This document shows positions 33,936 to 42,961 of a DNA stretch of 64,000 nucleotides, piece by piece. The stretch lies in NCBI GenBank assembly GCA_051201605.1, contig CP179201.1, positions 3,224,001 to 3,288,000 on the forward strand, read 5' to 3'. This DNA comes from CABZJG01 sp902512685 (lineage in GTDB: Bacteria; Pseudomonadota; Alphaproteobacteria; Rhodobacterales; Rhodobacteraceae). Positions within the stretch are counted from its first letter, which is position 1; the number at the start of each line of letters is the position of its first letter. Position numbers and translations under genes: made by a program. Below the pieces are notes generated by a model, which had not been told where the DNA came from, did not search any database, and worked only from the letters and a program-made list of their open reading frames with translations.

Positions 33936-35681
33936 TTAACCGGCAGCTGTGACGTCCAAATGCACATCGCGCACCGCAACCGCAGTGTCATGGGCTTTGG
34001 ACAGGGACCAGCTGATGCGCGATGCATACTCTATTGCGCGCTGAGATAAAACAATCTGTTTTGTCGCGCGTGGATGCAGCCGGCCAGTTTCCAGATACAC
34101 ACTGTTTTCAAGCTGCATCTGACAGGTGCTGTCAAAGCGTAAGAGCCAGATTTCACCGCTTTTTAGCGTCAATGAGACCGCCCTGCCGCCCAGGTCAATC
34201 TGCGGATCTACATCCGGGTGCAGATGCAGGCGCACCCGATAGCCAAGGCCGGCAAGTTCTGAGGCCTCAAACGCCTGACTGAAGACCCGCTTATCTTTGT
34301 CATCTATGGCCATCAAAATATCTTCAGCTATGAGCGAACGGCCATCGGCCGACAAATCAAGCTTGCGCACATGGGTCAGCCCATTGATGGCCACATAGCC
34401 GTTATGTCCGCCTTCAAATCGGATTTTATCGCCCATCTGGCTGATTTCACACAGCAGCTCGGTGGGTCCGTCGGTCAATGCCTCACGCGCATGTCCGCCA
34501 TAGCTTAGGGTGCGCCCTAGCCGGGCACTGGAAAGGCCGTCTATATAAAGCGTTGAATGCGAGGGTGTTGCCCGCCCGGCGCGGCGCCAGTCGGCGCCAA
34601 AGCTGACCCCAGAGCCGCAGTTGACGATCAATGGCCGCCGGCCTGAACACAGCTCAAAGGCCAAACTAGAGGCATGCGCATTAATCGAAGCACGCCCAAA
34701 GGGCGGCCGGGCGGCATCAATAACCACGCTGGTGCGCCCCGCAGAAAGACGCGCGTATCCCATAGCCAATGCATTGCTTTCAACTGTTTTGTTCCCCGAT
34801 TGCACCAAGGCATGATCCAGCCGGCCTTCGATGCCGCGGCCGCCGCCGTGAAACCGCGCCAGACTGCCATCACTATGGCGCAGGCTTCGCAGCGTGGGGG
34901 CGATCCGATCAATAGCTTCTAGATGCGCCGGCGCCGGTGTCCAGTCTGCATCGCGCAGCGCTGCTGCGGTCCAGGTCAACAGGGTAAATACCTCAAGCAG
35001 CTCTTCGGGATTTCGGGTCAAAATACCGCCCGAGGCATCAATCTGGGTGCGGCATTCACGCGCCAGCGCACTGGTTGCAGGGGCAACATAATGCTGCATG
35101 TTCTTGAGTGACAAACCAGCGTAAATCAGCCCTGACAAAGCTTCAAAGCGCGGCAATCCGGGGGCCGCCTTAGACCACCGACGCCCCAAAAACATTGCTT
35201 GCCGCCCCAGCGTGAGGAAAAAATCATCACGTGCCTTGGGCGATTTGCCCTGCACCAGCATCAAGCCATGATGCACCCAGCGAATAAGCCGCCGGCCGGT
35301 TAAATCCGGCACCCAGCCAGCGCCACGCCCACCGCCATATCGTCTGATCCAATCCGTGGTCCATGCCTCGGCCAGTTTGCCCGCCGTCGGCGTGCCCACC
35401 GCTGCAAGATCATCAAGCCAGCCAAAGCCATGCACCTCGTCGAGAAATTCCTGTTCGCGCACCGAAATATCCCATGGCGCTTTGCCGGGGGCTTCAACCA
35501 AATGCCCTGCAAACATCAAATTTCCGGCGCAGAGCTGTTTGCCGCGCGCATAGCTGCCGATTGAGCGTGGCTCGGGCGCCGCTTTGAAATCCGTTTCAGG
35601 CCGCGAAAACCGCAGCGCGCGGGCCGTCAGCCCGTGCATCAATTGCAAATACAATTGCGATAGATTGTTTGTTTGTGCCAT
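33936..35681 (-). CDS. heparinase II/III family protein
   Basis: A 581-residue protein with an N-terminal alpha/alpha-toroid region (about 60-300, WVPDLTGRRLIRWVHHGLML) and a C-terminal beta-sandwich with the family block GSGVSFGADWRRAGRATPSHSTL. Heparinase II/III enzymes are uronic-acid polysaccharide lyases, but in Rhodobacterales this gene sits between rsmB and purH, which suggests a housekeeping cell-envelope role not yet defined. No signal peptide is evident at MAQTNNLSQLYLQLMHG. No specific substrate can be inferred. Confidence 0.88.
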   Translation of the reverse strand: MAQTNNLSQLYLQLMHGLTARALRFSRPETDFKAAPEPRSIGSYARGKQLCAGNLMFAGHLVEAPGKAPWDISVREQEFLDEVHGFGWLDDLAAVGTPTAGKLAEAWTTDWIRRYGGGRGAGWVPDLTGRRLIRWVHHGLMLVQGKSPKARDDFFLTLGRQAMFLGRRWSKAAPGLPRFEALSGLIYAGLSLKNMQHYVAPATSALARECRTQIDASGGILTRNPEELLEVFTLLTWTAAALRDADWTPAPAHLEAIDRIAPTLRSLRHSDGSLARFHGGGRGIEGRLDHALVQSGNKTVESNALAMGYARLSAGRTSVVIDAARPPFGRASINAHASSLAFELCSGRRPLIVNCGSGVSFGADWRRAGRATPSHSTLYIDGLSSARLGRTLSYGGHAREALTDGPTELLCEISQMGDKIRFEGGHNGYVAINGLTHVRKLDLSADGRSLIAEDILMAIDDKDKRVFSQAFEASELAGLGYRVRLHLHPDVDPQIDLGGRAVSLTLKSGEIWLLRFDSTCQMQLENSVYLETGRLHPRATKQIVLSQRAIEYASRISWSLSKAHDTAVAVRDVHLDVTAAG

Positions 35682-35768
35682 TCACCCCGCCCTACTCGAG
35701 AAGTGGCCTTTGAGTATCTTGTAAACTATATTCAAACGGGATCGGAGAGTCACGGCGCAATCATAACC

Positions 35769-37052
35769 TTATTGTCCATCCCAGCGTAAAATCGAAATGA
35801 AAAATCCGTCAAGCCCGCCCCTATCTGACAGCATATCAGGCCGCAGACGCAGGCCTTCGGGGGCGGCCTTCATCTGCGAATCAACAATGTCGGTTTCCAA
35901 GGCGCTGTGATCAATCTTTAGGCCCGAATGCCGCTTAAGCGCCTCTTCTATTTGGCACTCGCCTTCGTCTGGCAAGAGCGAACAGGTGCAAAACACCAAG
36001 CGCCCGCCGGGATTGAGCAAACTGATCGCATGGTCAATCATCCGGCCTTGCAGCTCAATAAGTTCGAAAAAGTCGCTGCCATCCTTTGCATAAGGCAGAT
36101 CGGGATGGCGGCGGATGGTGCCGGTGGCTGAGCAGGGCGCATCCAGCAAGACAATATCATAACTTTCGCCGCCATGCTCAAGCGCATCCTGCGCCTCAAG
36201 TTGGGCCTGAAGCTGGGTCCGGCGCAGATTTTCTTCGACCCGGCTCAACCGGGTGGGCGAAATATCAATCGCGCGCGTGACTGCGCCTGCCGCGGCCAGT
36301 TGCATGGTTTTACCCCCCGGCGCGGCGCAAAGATCAAGCGCGGATGCCCCCGCGATATCGCCCAAAAGCCGCACCGGCAAAGCGGCGGCTGCATCCTGCA
36401 CCCACCACGCGCCACTTTCATATCCCGGCAAAGCAGATATCTGCCCCGCCGAGGTCAGGCGCAGCGATCCGCTAAGCACCACCTTAGCGCCAAGCGTCTC
36501 AGCCCAGTGATCAAGCTTGTCAGGGTTTTTAACCGTAATATCCACTGGCGGCGTTTGAAAATGCGCCTGCTCAATAGCCGCCACCGTGGGCGACCCATAA
36601 GCGGCTTGGAGCGGTTTACGCAGCCATTTGGGCAAATGCGGCACCCGCAGCTCGCCATAAGCTGCCGACCCATCGGCTGCAACCTTACGCAGCACCGCAT
36701 TGGCAAGCCCCTTTAGGTGCCCGCCGCGTTTTGTCGCCGCCACTAAATTTACCGCCGCATTGACCACCCCATGCGGATCGCCGCCGCTGCAAAGCTCATA
36801 GGCCGCAAGCCGCAGAATACTGCGCACAGGGTCCGGTGGGGTTTTGCGCAAATGCCGCGATAAAAGCCGATCAACGCGCTCAAGACCACGCAGAGTTTCA
36901 ACCGCCAGTCGCTGCGCGCGGGCGCGATCGCCGGGCTGCAGGGACTGCAGCGCACCACTGGCAATAATTTCGGCCATCAAACGGCGTTCGATCAGGACCG
37001 CATTTAGCAGCTGAACAGCGCCGCCACGGGCGGTTTCGGGCGGTTTTGGCAT
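35769..37052 (-). CDS. rsmB: RsmB/NOP-family rRNA cytosine-5 methyltransferase
   Basis: A 427-residue RNA m5C methyltransferase with an N-terminal NusB-like helical domain (about 1-130, LIERRLMAEII, DRLLSRHL). The catalytic domain has the SAM motif LDLCAAPGGKTMQLA and the two catalytic cysteines in LLDAPCSATGTIRRHPD and FCTCSLLPDEGE. The architecture is that of RsmB, which methylates C967 of 16S rRNA; other NOP paralogues are possible. The small DUF1674 gene is divergent (65 bp between starts). Confidence 0.91.
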   Translation of the reverse strand: MPKPPETARGGAVQLLNAVLIERRLMAEIIASGALQSLQPGDRARAQRLAVETLRGLERVDRLLSRHLRKTPPDPVRSILRLAAYELCSGGDPHGVVNAAVNLVAATKRGGHLKGLANAVLRKVAADGSAAYGELRVPHLPKWLRKPLQAAYGSPTVAAIEQAHFQTPPVDITVKNPDKLDHWAETLGAKVVLSGSLRLTSAGQISALPGYESGAWWVQDAAAALPVRLLGDIAGASALDLCAAPGGKTMQLAAAGAVTRAIDISPTRLSRVEENLRRTQLQAQLEAQDALEHGGESYDIVLLDAPCSATGTIRRHPDLPYAKDGSDFFELIELQGRMIDHAISLLNPGGRLVFCTCSLLPDEGECQIEEALKRHSGLKIDHSALETDIVDSQMKAAPEGLRLRPDMLSDRGGLDGFFISILRWDGQ

Positions 37053-37117
37053 CGATTGATCCTTGCCTTGGCTAAAGGCCCGCGTATATCAAGACAAAGA
37101 GTAATAGGAAAGAGCGC

Positions 37118-37291
37118 ATGAGCGAGAAAGACAAGCTGCCAGAGGCGGCTAAGCGGGCCCTTGCCGAAGCCGAAGAACGGCGCAAAGCTGCCCAAGCCGT
37201 CACGCAGCCCAAAGAGCTGGGCGGACGCGATGGCCCCGAACCCGTACGGTATGGCGATTGGGAAAAAAACGGCCTTGCGGTTGATTTTTAG
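37118..37291 (+). CDS. DUF1674 protein (SdhAF4-like succinate dehydrogenase assembly factor)
   Basis: A 57-residue protein starting at the ATG 37118 after an AGGAAAGAG ribosome site. It is helical and charged at the front (LPEAAKRALAEAEERR) and ends with the DUF1674 signature GGRDGPEPVRYGDWEKNGLAVDF. The mitochondrial homologue SDHAF4 binds flavinylated SdhA during complex II assembly; the same role here is inferred. It is divergent from rsmB and converges on fmt, with only 3 bp between the stops. Confidence 0.88.
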   Translation: MSEKDKLPEAAKRALAEAEERRKAAQAVTQPKELGGRDGPEPVRYGDWEKNGLAVDF

Positions 37292-37294
37292 CGC

Positions 37295-38212
37295 CTAGCC
37301 AAGCTGGGTGCCAACCGGCAGCGCAAACCCGCGCAGAAAACTGCCGCTGTCTTGGGCCGATTTGCCCGCGCGTTGCAATTGGGTTAACCGCAGCGTGCCC
37401 TGACCGCAGGCGATCTTTAAATCCGAACTTAGAACCTGCCCCGCCGGTCCCGATCTGCCCGTATCCTCAACCAGCTCAGAGCCCAGACATTTGACCCGAT
37501 CGCCCAGAGCCATCGTCCAAGCGCCGGGAAAGGGGCAGAGCCCGCGAATTTGCCGGTCAACCTCGGCCGCAGGCCGCGTCCAGTCGATCCTGGCCTCGGA
37601 TTTTTCGATTTTCTGCGCATAGCTCACACCGGCCGTATCCTGCGGCGTTGGCTCAAGCGCGTCCAACGAGCTTAAAGCTTGAAGCAACAACTGCGCGCCC
37701 TGCGCGGCCAGTTTATCGCGCAAGCTTGCAGTGGTATCCGCAGCGGTGATCGGCTGCGAGCCGCGCAAAAGAACCGGTCCGGTATCAAGACCCGCGGCCA
37801 TCTGCATGATTGCCACCCCGGTTTCGCTATCCCCGGCCATTATGGCGCGGTGGATCGGTGCCGCCCCGCGCCAGCGCGGCAAAAGCGATGCATGAATATT
37901 AATGCACCCATAGCGCGGCGCATCCAGAACCGGCTGCGGCAAGATCAATCCATAAGCCGCCACAACAGCCACATCTGCGCCCAGCGCGGCAAATTCTTGC
38001 TGGACATCGGCAGCGGACAGCGCCGCAGGATGGCGCACTGGCAAGCCGAGCGCCGTGGCACGCGCCTGCACGGCAGTGGGCTGTTCACGCTTGCCCCGCC
38101 CCGCCGGTCGCGGCGGCTGGCAATAAACGCAGGTGACCTCATGCCCGGCGTCCACCAGAGCATCAAGCGCCGGCACCGCAAAATCTGGGCTGCCCATAAA
38201 CACCACCCTCAT
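37295..38212 (-). CDS. fmt: methionyl-tRNA formyltransferase
   Basis: Fmt formylates initiator methionyl-tRNA. The 305-residue protein has the N-terminal formyltransferase domain (VVFMGSPDFAVPAL, the folate/catalytic region INIHASLLPRWRGAAPI with Asn-His, and MAAGLDTGPVL with Asp) and the C-terminal OB-like tRNA-binding domain (about 205-305). It begins with a 4-bp overlap with the deformylase-like gene (38209-38212). Def, Def-like and Fmt form one operon for N-formyl handling of new proteins. Confidence 0.96.
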   Translation of the reverse strand: MRVVFMGSPDFAVPALDALVDAGHEVTCVYCQPPRPAGRGKREQPTAVQARATALGLPVRHPAALSAADVQQEFAALGADVAVVAAYGLILPQPVLDAPRYGCINIHASLLPRWRGAAPIHRAIMAGDSETGVAIMQMAAGLDTGPVLLRGSQPITAADTTASLRDKLAAQGAQLLLQALSSLDALEPTPQDTAGVSYAQKIEKSEARIDWTRPAAEVDRQIRGLCPFPGAWTMALGDRVKCLGSELVEDTGRSGPAGQVLSSDLKIACGQGTLRLTQLQRAGKSAQDSGSFLRGFALPVGTQLG

Positions 38213-38703
38213 GATGTTTTGCGGGCTTTGCGCAGCAGCATATCGCGGCGCAGTTTGGACAGATTGTCAAAGTACATCTTTCCATTAAGATGGTCGATTT
38301 GGTGCTGCACCGAGGCGGCGGCAAGATCGCTAAACTCTTTGCGGTCAATCACCCCTTGGGCATTCAAATAGCGCACAACAACGGTTTTGGGGCGTTTAAT
38401 TTTGGCGCCCGCGCCCGGCAAATTTGGGCTGGCTTCAATTTGTTCACGCTGCTCGGCTGAGCCGCTTAGAAGTTCTGGATTGGCCATCAAAACGGCTCTG
38501 CCCCGCTCTTGTGAGGCATCAACAACCGCCAAGCGCAACATCACCCCGATTTGCGGCGCAGCCAATCCCACACCGGGCATGGCCTCCATTGTATCGACCA
38601 TATCGGCCCAGATATCCCGGATGTCATCCGTGATTTCGCCGACCGGTTCTGCCGACTGGTGTAGCCGTGGATCGGGCCAGCGCAAAAAGGCACGTACCGT
38701 CAT
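38209..38703 (-). CDS. peptide deformylase paralogue, probably inactive
   Basis: A 164-residue member of the Def family. Motif I GVGLAAPQIG (44-53) is intact, but motif II, normally EGCLS with a metal-binding Cys, is EASPNLPG (90-97). Motif III, HExxH, is HQIDH (134-138), so the catalytic Glu is Gln while both His ligands remain. Missing the Cys ligand and the Glu, it should not deformylate. It lies 2 bp downstream of the intact def and overlaps fmt by 4 bp. A structural or regulatory role is an inference. Confidence 0.9.
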   Translation of the reverse strand: MTVRAFLRWPDPRLHQSAEPVGEITDDIRDIWADMVDTMEAMPGVGLAAPQIGVMLRLAVVDASQERGRAVLMANPELLSGSAEQREQIEASPNLPGAGAKIKRPKTVVVRYLNAQGVIDRKEFSDLAAASVQHQIDHLNGKMYFDNLSKLRRDMLLRKARKTS

Positions 38704-38705
38704 CG

Positions 38706-39233
38706 CTAGGCGTCCTTTTTGCGCGCCAGCTCACGTTTGAGCTTTTGCATTTTGCGGGTGATCATTTGCCGCTTGAGCGCGCCAATGTGATCAATAAATA
38801 ATTTGCCGTCCAAATGATCAATTTCATGCTGCACGCAGGTGGCCCACAGCCCGTCGAAACCGGCGGTCTGCTCTTTGCCATCGCGGTCAATCCAGCGCAC
38901 TTCAACCTCTTTCGGGCGGGTCACTTCGGCAAATTGATCGGGAATGGACAGACAGCCTTCCTCATAGACGTTGGTGTCTTCGGAACTGGCCATAACCTCG
39001 GGGTTAAACATCACCACCGGCTTGGGCGGCACGCCCTCTTCTTTGTCACAATCAAGCACAATCACCCGGCTCAAAATACCGATCTGCGGTGCAGCTAACC
39101 CCACACCGGGGGCATCATACATGGTCTCTAGCATATCATCGCCCAATTGGCGCAGCGCATCGCTCAGATCACCAACAGCGGCGCAGGCTTTTTTAAGCCG
39201 AGGATCGGGATGAATGAGAATAGGGCGTATCAT
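38706..39233 (-). CDS. def: peptide deformylase
   Basis: Def removes the N-formyl group from nascent proteins. All three motifs are present: GVGLAAPQIG (43-52), EGCLSIP with ligand Cys94, and HEIDH (136-140) with catalytic Glu137. At 175 residues with a basic C-terminal tail (MQKLKRELARKK) it is a typical type I enzyme. It is the first gene of the def, def-like, fmt operon and is divergent from the PatB-like gene, with 100 bp between starts. Confidence 0.96.
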   Translation of the reverse strand: MIRPILIHPDPRLKKACAAVGDLSDALRQLGDDMLETMYDAPGVGLAAPQIGILSRVIVLDCDKEEGVPPKPVVMFNPEVMASSEDTNVYEEGCLSIPDQFAEVTRPKEVEVRWIDRDGKEQTAGFDGLWATCVQHEIDHLDGKLFIDHIGALKRQMITRKMQKLKRELARKKDA

Positions 39234-39333
39234 GGCGCTGATCTAGGACAAAGCGGCGTCCTTTGCAACGCCTCTTGCACAGAGTTTTGAAATCTGTAGT
39301 TTGGCCTGACGGTAAGAAAAAGGACGCGATTTC

Positions 39334-40506
39334 ATGCAATTCGACGAGGTAATCAACCGCTATGGCACACGCTCTAGCAAATGGGATGACATGGAAAAAA
39401 AATATGGTGTCTCGGCGAAAGACGGGATTTCCATGTGGGTTGCTGATATGGATTTTCGCCCACCAGAATGCGTGCAAAACGTGGTTCGCCAGATGGCCGA
39501 GCACGGGATTTTCGGCTATCATGGGAATGACAGCGCCTATCTTAATTCCATTTCTTGGTGGATGCAGAACCGGCACAACTGGTCCATCGACCCCAGTTGG
39601 ATTTTCACCACCCATGGGCTGGTCAACGGCACGGCGATCTGCGTTGACACCTTTACAGAGCCGGGCGATGGCGTGGTGCTGTTTACCCCGATTTATCATT
39701 CGTTTTTCCGCGTTCTAAGCGCCAGTGACCGGCCGGTGGTCCAATGCCCGCTGGCAGTTGAGAATGGCCGCTATACGCTGGATTTCGACCGCTATGATGC
39801 GATGATGACGGGCCGTGAAAAAATGCTGATCCTCAGCTCGCCGCATAACCCGGGGGGCCGCGTATGGACCCCCGACGAGCTGCGCGCCATTGGCGAATTT
39901 GCCCGCCGGCACGATCTGATTATCGTCTCGGATGAGATTCACCATGATTTGGTTTATCCCGGCCAAAAGCATACGGTTTTTCCGCTCGCAGATGACAGCG
40001 TCAGCGAGCGGTTAATCGTGATGTCCGCCACCACAAAAACCTTTAACATCGCCGGCAGCCACGTGGGCAATGTGATTATTCCCGACAGCACACTGCGGGC
40101 AAAGTTTAAAAAACGTATGGCAGCGCTGGGAATGAGCCCGAATTATTTCGGGCTGATGATGGCGGCAGCAGCCTATAGCCCCGAAGGGGGCGCATGGGTT
40201 GATGGGTTGATGGCCTATCTAGAGGGAAACCGCCAGCTGTTTGACGCGGTTATAAATGCGCTGCCGGGGATTAAATCTACGCCGCTTGACGCAACCTATC
40301 TGGCTTGGGTGGATTTTTCAGGAACTGGCATGAGCCCGGAAGAAATCAAACGCCGGGTGCAGCAAGAGGCCCAAGTGGCCGCCAACCACGGCGAAACCTT
40401 TGGCCAAGGTGGCGAGGCATTTTTACGGTTTAATTTCGCCCTGCCGCGCAGTCAGGTGCAAACAGCGGTTGATCGGCTGTCGCAGGCCTTTGGGGATTTG
40501 CAGTAG
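39334..40506 (+). CDS. MalY/PatB-family PLP-dependent C-S lyase or aminotransferase
   Basis: A 390-residue fold-type I PLP enzyme. MWVADMDFRPPE near the front and the block ILSSPHNPGGRVWTPDEL are typical of MalY/PatB cystathionine beta-lyases. The PLP-binding Lys lies in SATTKTFNIAG, and Arg for the carboxylate in FLRFNFALPR. Family members cleave cystathionine or other cysteine conjugates; in marine bacteria related enzymes act in sulfur amino acid breakdown. Exact substrate unknown. It is monocistronic; the next gene converges. Confidence 0.88.
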   Translation: MQFDEVINRYGTRSSKWDDMEKKYGVSAKDGISMWVADMDFRPPECVQNVVRQMAEHGIFGYHGNDSAYLNSISWWMQNRHNWSIDPSWIFTTHGLVNGTAICVDTFTEPGDGVVLFTPIYHSFFRVLSASDRPVVQCPLAVENGRYTLDFDRYDAMMTGREKMLILSSPHNPGGRVWTPDELRAIGEFARRHDLIIVSDEIHHDLVYPGQKHTVFPLADDSVSERLIVMSATTKTFNIAGSHVGNVIIPDSTLRAKFKKRMAALGMSPNYFGLMMAAAAYSPEGGAWVDGLMAYLEGNRQLFDAVINALPGIKSTPLDATYLAWVDFSGTGMSPEEIKRRVQQEAQVAANHGETFGQGGEAFLRFNFALPRSQVQTAVDRLSQAFGDLQ

Positions 40507-40736
40507 AGCCCTTTGGATTTGCGGTCGTATGCTGCTTGCCTGATAGGGTGTTGGGAGCGGCTTTATGTCTATACATGCGGCAAATATGGGTGCAGGCCCG
40601 GCCTGCGGTTAAAGCCCCGCTCAAAGCGAGCCTGGATCGTCTGAAATGTCAGGGTTGGTTGGGAAAAGCAGCCCGGCTTAATCTTTGCTCGCATCTCGTC
40701 GACATATACCTGAGGCGCTTTTGCTTAAAAGCCGCT

Positions 40737-41081
40737 TTAATTTAGCAAAGCTATCGGGGCGTTCAGGTCTTTTTCAAAATCAACCGGCGCGATATCCTGC
40801 GCGGCAGTATTGCGTTTAAATTCAAACTTAAATTCACCGTTTTCTTCGTGCGAGGCCACAATAAGGCATTGCGAGACATGCCGTGCCCCGTCAAAAAGAT
40901 CGACCAGACCACGCATCTGCGGGGCATCCTCTGCATCCACCGAAAAACCAGTTTCCCAGTATTTCAGCACCGGGTAAACCGCGCCGTCAAAGCGCACTCT
41001 TAGCCGGCTTTTGCGGGTCAGCTCGCGCTTGCGCGCCGCTTCTAGACCCAACTGGACCTCTTTGGATAAAAATGTACTCAT
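40737..41081 (-). CDS. conserved hypothetical protein
   Basis: A 114-residue protein beginning MSTFLSKEVQLGLEAARKRELTRKSRLRVRFDGAVYPVLKYWETGFSV-like sequence: a basic helix followed by beta strands (RVRFDGAVYPVLKYW, LIVASHEENGEFKFEFKR) that resemble small PilZ-like or barrel domains, though no firm match. It is soluble. I have seen similar proteins in Roseobacter genomes without function. The ATG at 41081 is preferred; the frame is open 16 codons upstream. The 230 bp between it and the PatB-like gene show no gene. Confidence 0.72.
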   Translation of the reverse strand: MSTFLSKEVQLGLEAARKRELTRKSRLRVRFDGAVYPVLKYWETGFSVDAEDAPQMRGLVDLFDGARHVSQCLIVASHEENGEFKFEFKRNTAAQDIAPVDFEKDLNAPIALLN

Positions 41082-41475
41082 AACAACGTCTCCCCAACGC
41101 CAGTGTGACTCAGAAAAGATGAATTTCAAGTGAACTTTTCCAGCGGCCGGCCATTCCTTGCCAAACCTGCACCCAAGCGCCGATCAGAACGCGGCGCAGG
41201 GTAAGAAAGCGCGGCGCTAGAATACTTTCAGTTATATTTTTTCAGCAGAGTTTTTAATGGCTTAGGTCGCCTTTTTGGCTTAAATACCAGAGTTAAATCC
41301 CGATTAAACCCTCTGGCATACCCCTACAAAACCTGCACTTGGTATGACCGAAATGCCACAGGTGTAGAAATAGGCCAAACTGCGAAAAGGGCATGGGTAG
41401 AGCCCAGCGCGCACCATACACTTATGACGGTCGCATATATGCGCTATCGAATCGACGCGGCCATAGCTGGGGTCT
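41082..41475. other. long intergenic region with one hairpin
   Basis: About 394 bp between two minus-strand genes with no convincing reading frame. At 41284-41319 there is a 9-position inverted repeat around CCAGAG / CTCTGG with an AT-rich inner arm (TTAAATC / GATTAAA). It could be a structured RNA, a terminator of the receiver gene, or an operator. Otherwise nothing recognised. Confidence 0.45.
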
Positions 41476-41838
41476 TTAGGCACGCGCGGCGTAATGGGTC
41501 ACCATCATGGCGATATCTTCGGGCGCCGTTGCACTTTGAACATAGGCACAGGCGTTTGAGCAATGCTGGAAAATCGAGCCGTCGGAAAAAAAGCTGGTGT
41601 TGGTGACAAACATCACTTGTGCGGCCGAACGCCGGTAATTGGCAAAGTCCGAAATGGCAAAGGCGCTGCCATTTTCAAGCACCAAATCAAGAATAATCAA
41701 CTCAAAGCTTTGATCGCGCAGGGCCTGAACGGCCGTCGCTTGATCTGTCACCAGAACCACTTGAACCCCTAGCCTTTCCAAAGCCCTTTGCCAAATCAAC
41801 CCCAGCTCACATTCACTTTCAACAATTGGAACTTTCAT
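41476..41838 (-). CDS. stand-alone response regulator receiver-like protein
   Basis: A 120-residue single-domain protein. Residues 1-9 (MKVPIVESE) provide the acidic pocket (Glu7, Glu9), the phospho-acceptor is Asp51 (LIILDLVL), and VMFVTNTS supplies the switch Thr. The conserved Lys near the C-terminus is replaced (AYVQSATAP). No output domain or kinase is nearby. Similar single receivers occur in Roseobacters. The ATG at 41838 was chosen; an in-frame start 23 codons upstream would add a hydrophobic leader unlike the family. It is divergent from cobC. Confidence 0.78.
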   Translation of the reverse strand: MKVPIVESECELGLIWQRALERLGVQVVLVTDQATAVQALRDQSFELIILDLVLENGSAFAISDFANYRRSAAQVMFVTNTSFFSDGSIFQHCSNACAYVQSATAPEDIAMMVTHYAARA

Positions 41839-42004
41839 GGCTGACACACTAAAATAAGGAAAATTAAATGAGCTATTAAGTCCTATCAAAACCAAAAGTC
41901 CTAACAAAAGGTTAACTGAAAAAAAAGAAACTTAACACTTTCGAAAGACCTTGTATCTTGGGTTCGAATATACTTGATATCTGTCAAGTAGATACGAGGG
42001 TTTG

Positions 42005-42961
42005 ATGACAAAAAGCCGGGAAAAAAATAATTCACGTGATCACGGTGGCGGGCTTGATGCGGCTGTTGCCCAGTTCGGCGGCGCGCGCAAGGACTGGCTT
42101 GATTTATCCACGGGAATCAATCCCAACCCCTATCCATCCCTACCGTTTTCGCTGCACTCCATGACCGCTTTGCCCGATCAGGGGGCCTATCAGGCCCTGA
42201 TTGAAGCGGCGAGGAAGTTCTGGTCCGTACCTCAGGGCGCCAAAATTGTGCCTGCAGCGGGGGCCTCGGCGCTGATCGCGGCGCTACCGGCTTTGATCGG
42301 CGGCCAAAAGGTAGCCATCGCACAGCCCACTTATAACGAACATCAGGCCGCTTTTATCGCTGCAGGCTGGGCGTTGGACCCTGAACATCCCGATGTTCAA
42401 GTGGCCGTGCACCCCAATAATCCCGACGGATACCTGTGGCAAAGCACTGCGCTTCAGGCCCCCATGGCGATCATCGACGAAAGCTTTGCCGATGTATGCC
42501 CAGATCAAAGCCTGATCGGCGAAACCGCACGCCCAGGGCGCATAGTGCTGAAAAGTTTCGGTAAATTTTGGGGGTTGGCCGGCGTGCGGCTAGGGTTTGC
42601 GATCGGCGCGGATCCGGTTTTGGATATGCTGGCCGAACGGCTGGGCCCTTGGCCGGTCTCTGGCCCGGCGCTCGAAATTGGCACATCCGCTTTAAGCAAT
42701 CCGGGCTGGGCCCAAATGACCCGCAGCCAACTGGCCAAAGACGCCCAGCGACTGGATAAAATAATGCTGGCCGCGGGCGCCAAGCATGTTGGCGGCTGCG
42801 ATCTTTTTCGGCTGTTTTCGGTTCATAGCGCAAAGCAGTGGCATCAAAAACTGGCCCAGCATCATATCCTAAGCCGTATTTTCCCCTATTCGGATCATTA
42901 CCTGCGCCTTGGTCTGCCCGGCGCCGATGGTTGGGACAGGCTGCAGCGGGCGTTACGCTGA
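42005..42961 (+). CDS. cobC: threonine-phosphate decarboxylase, CobC type (cobalamin synthesis)
   Basis: A 318-residue PLP enzyme of the aminotransferase class I family. GGGLDAAVAQFGG and DLSTGINPNPYPSLP at the front are typical of CobC/CobD decarboxylases, which make (R)-1-aminopropan-2-ol phosphate for the nucleotide loop of cobalamin. NPDGYLW, IIDESFADV and KSFGKFWGLAGVRLGF (PLP-binding Lys) follow. It lies directly before cbiB/cobD with a 1-bp overlap (TGATG), which supports the role. The ATG at 42005 follows GAGGG; no B12 riboswitch was seen in the 166 bp upstream. Confidence 0.9.
   Translation: MTKSREKNNSRDHGGGLDAAVAQFGGARKDWLDLSTGINPNPYPSLPFSLHSMTALPDQGAYQALIEAARKFWSVPQGAKIVPAAGASALIAALPALIGGQKVAIAQPTYNEHQAAFIAAGWALDPEHPDVQVAVHPNNPDGYLWQSTALQAPMAIIDESFADVCPDQSLIGETARPGRIVLKSFGKFWGLAGVRLGFAIGADPVLDMLAERLGPWPVSGPALEIGTSALSNPGWAQMTRSQLAKDAQRLDKIMLAAGAKHVGGCDLFRLFSVHSAKQWHQKLAQHHILSRIFPYSDHYLRLGLPGADGWDRLQRALR

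Noticed and set aside
40536..40745. 69-codon frame between the PatB-like gene and the hypothetical gene
   Set aside because: Non-ATG start without a ribosome site, no motif, and overlap with the next gene's end.
41839..42004. Possible B12 riboswitch before cobC
   Set aside because: The region is too short and AT-rich and no B12-box-like sequence was seen.
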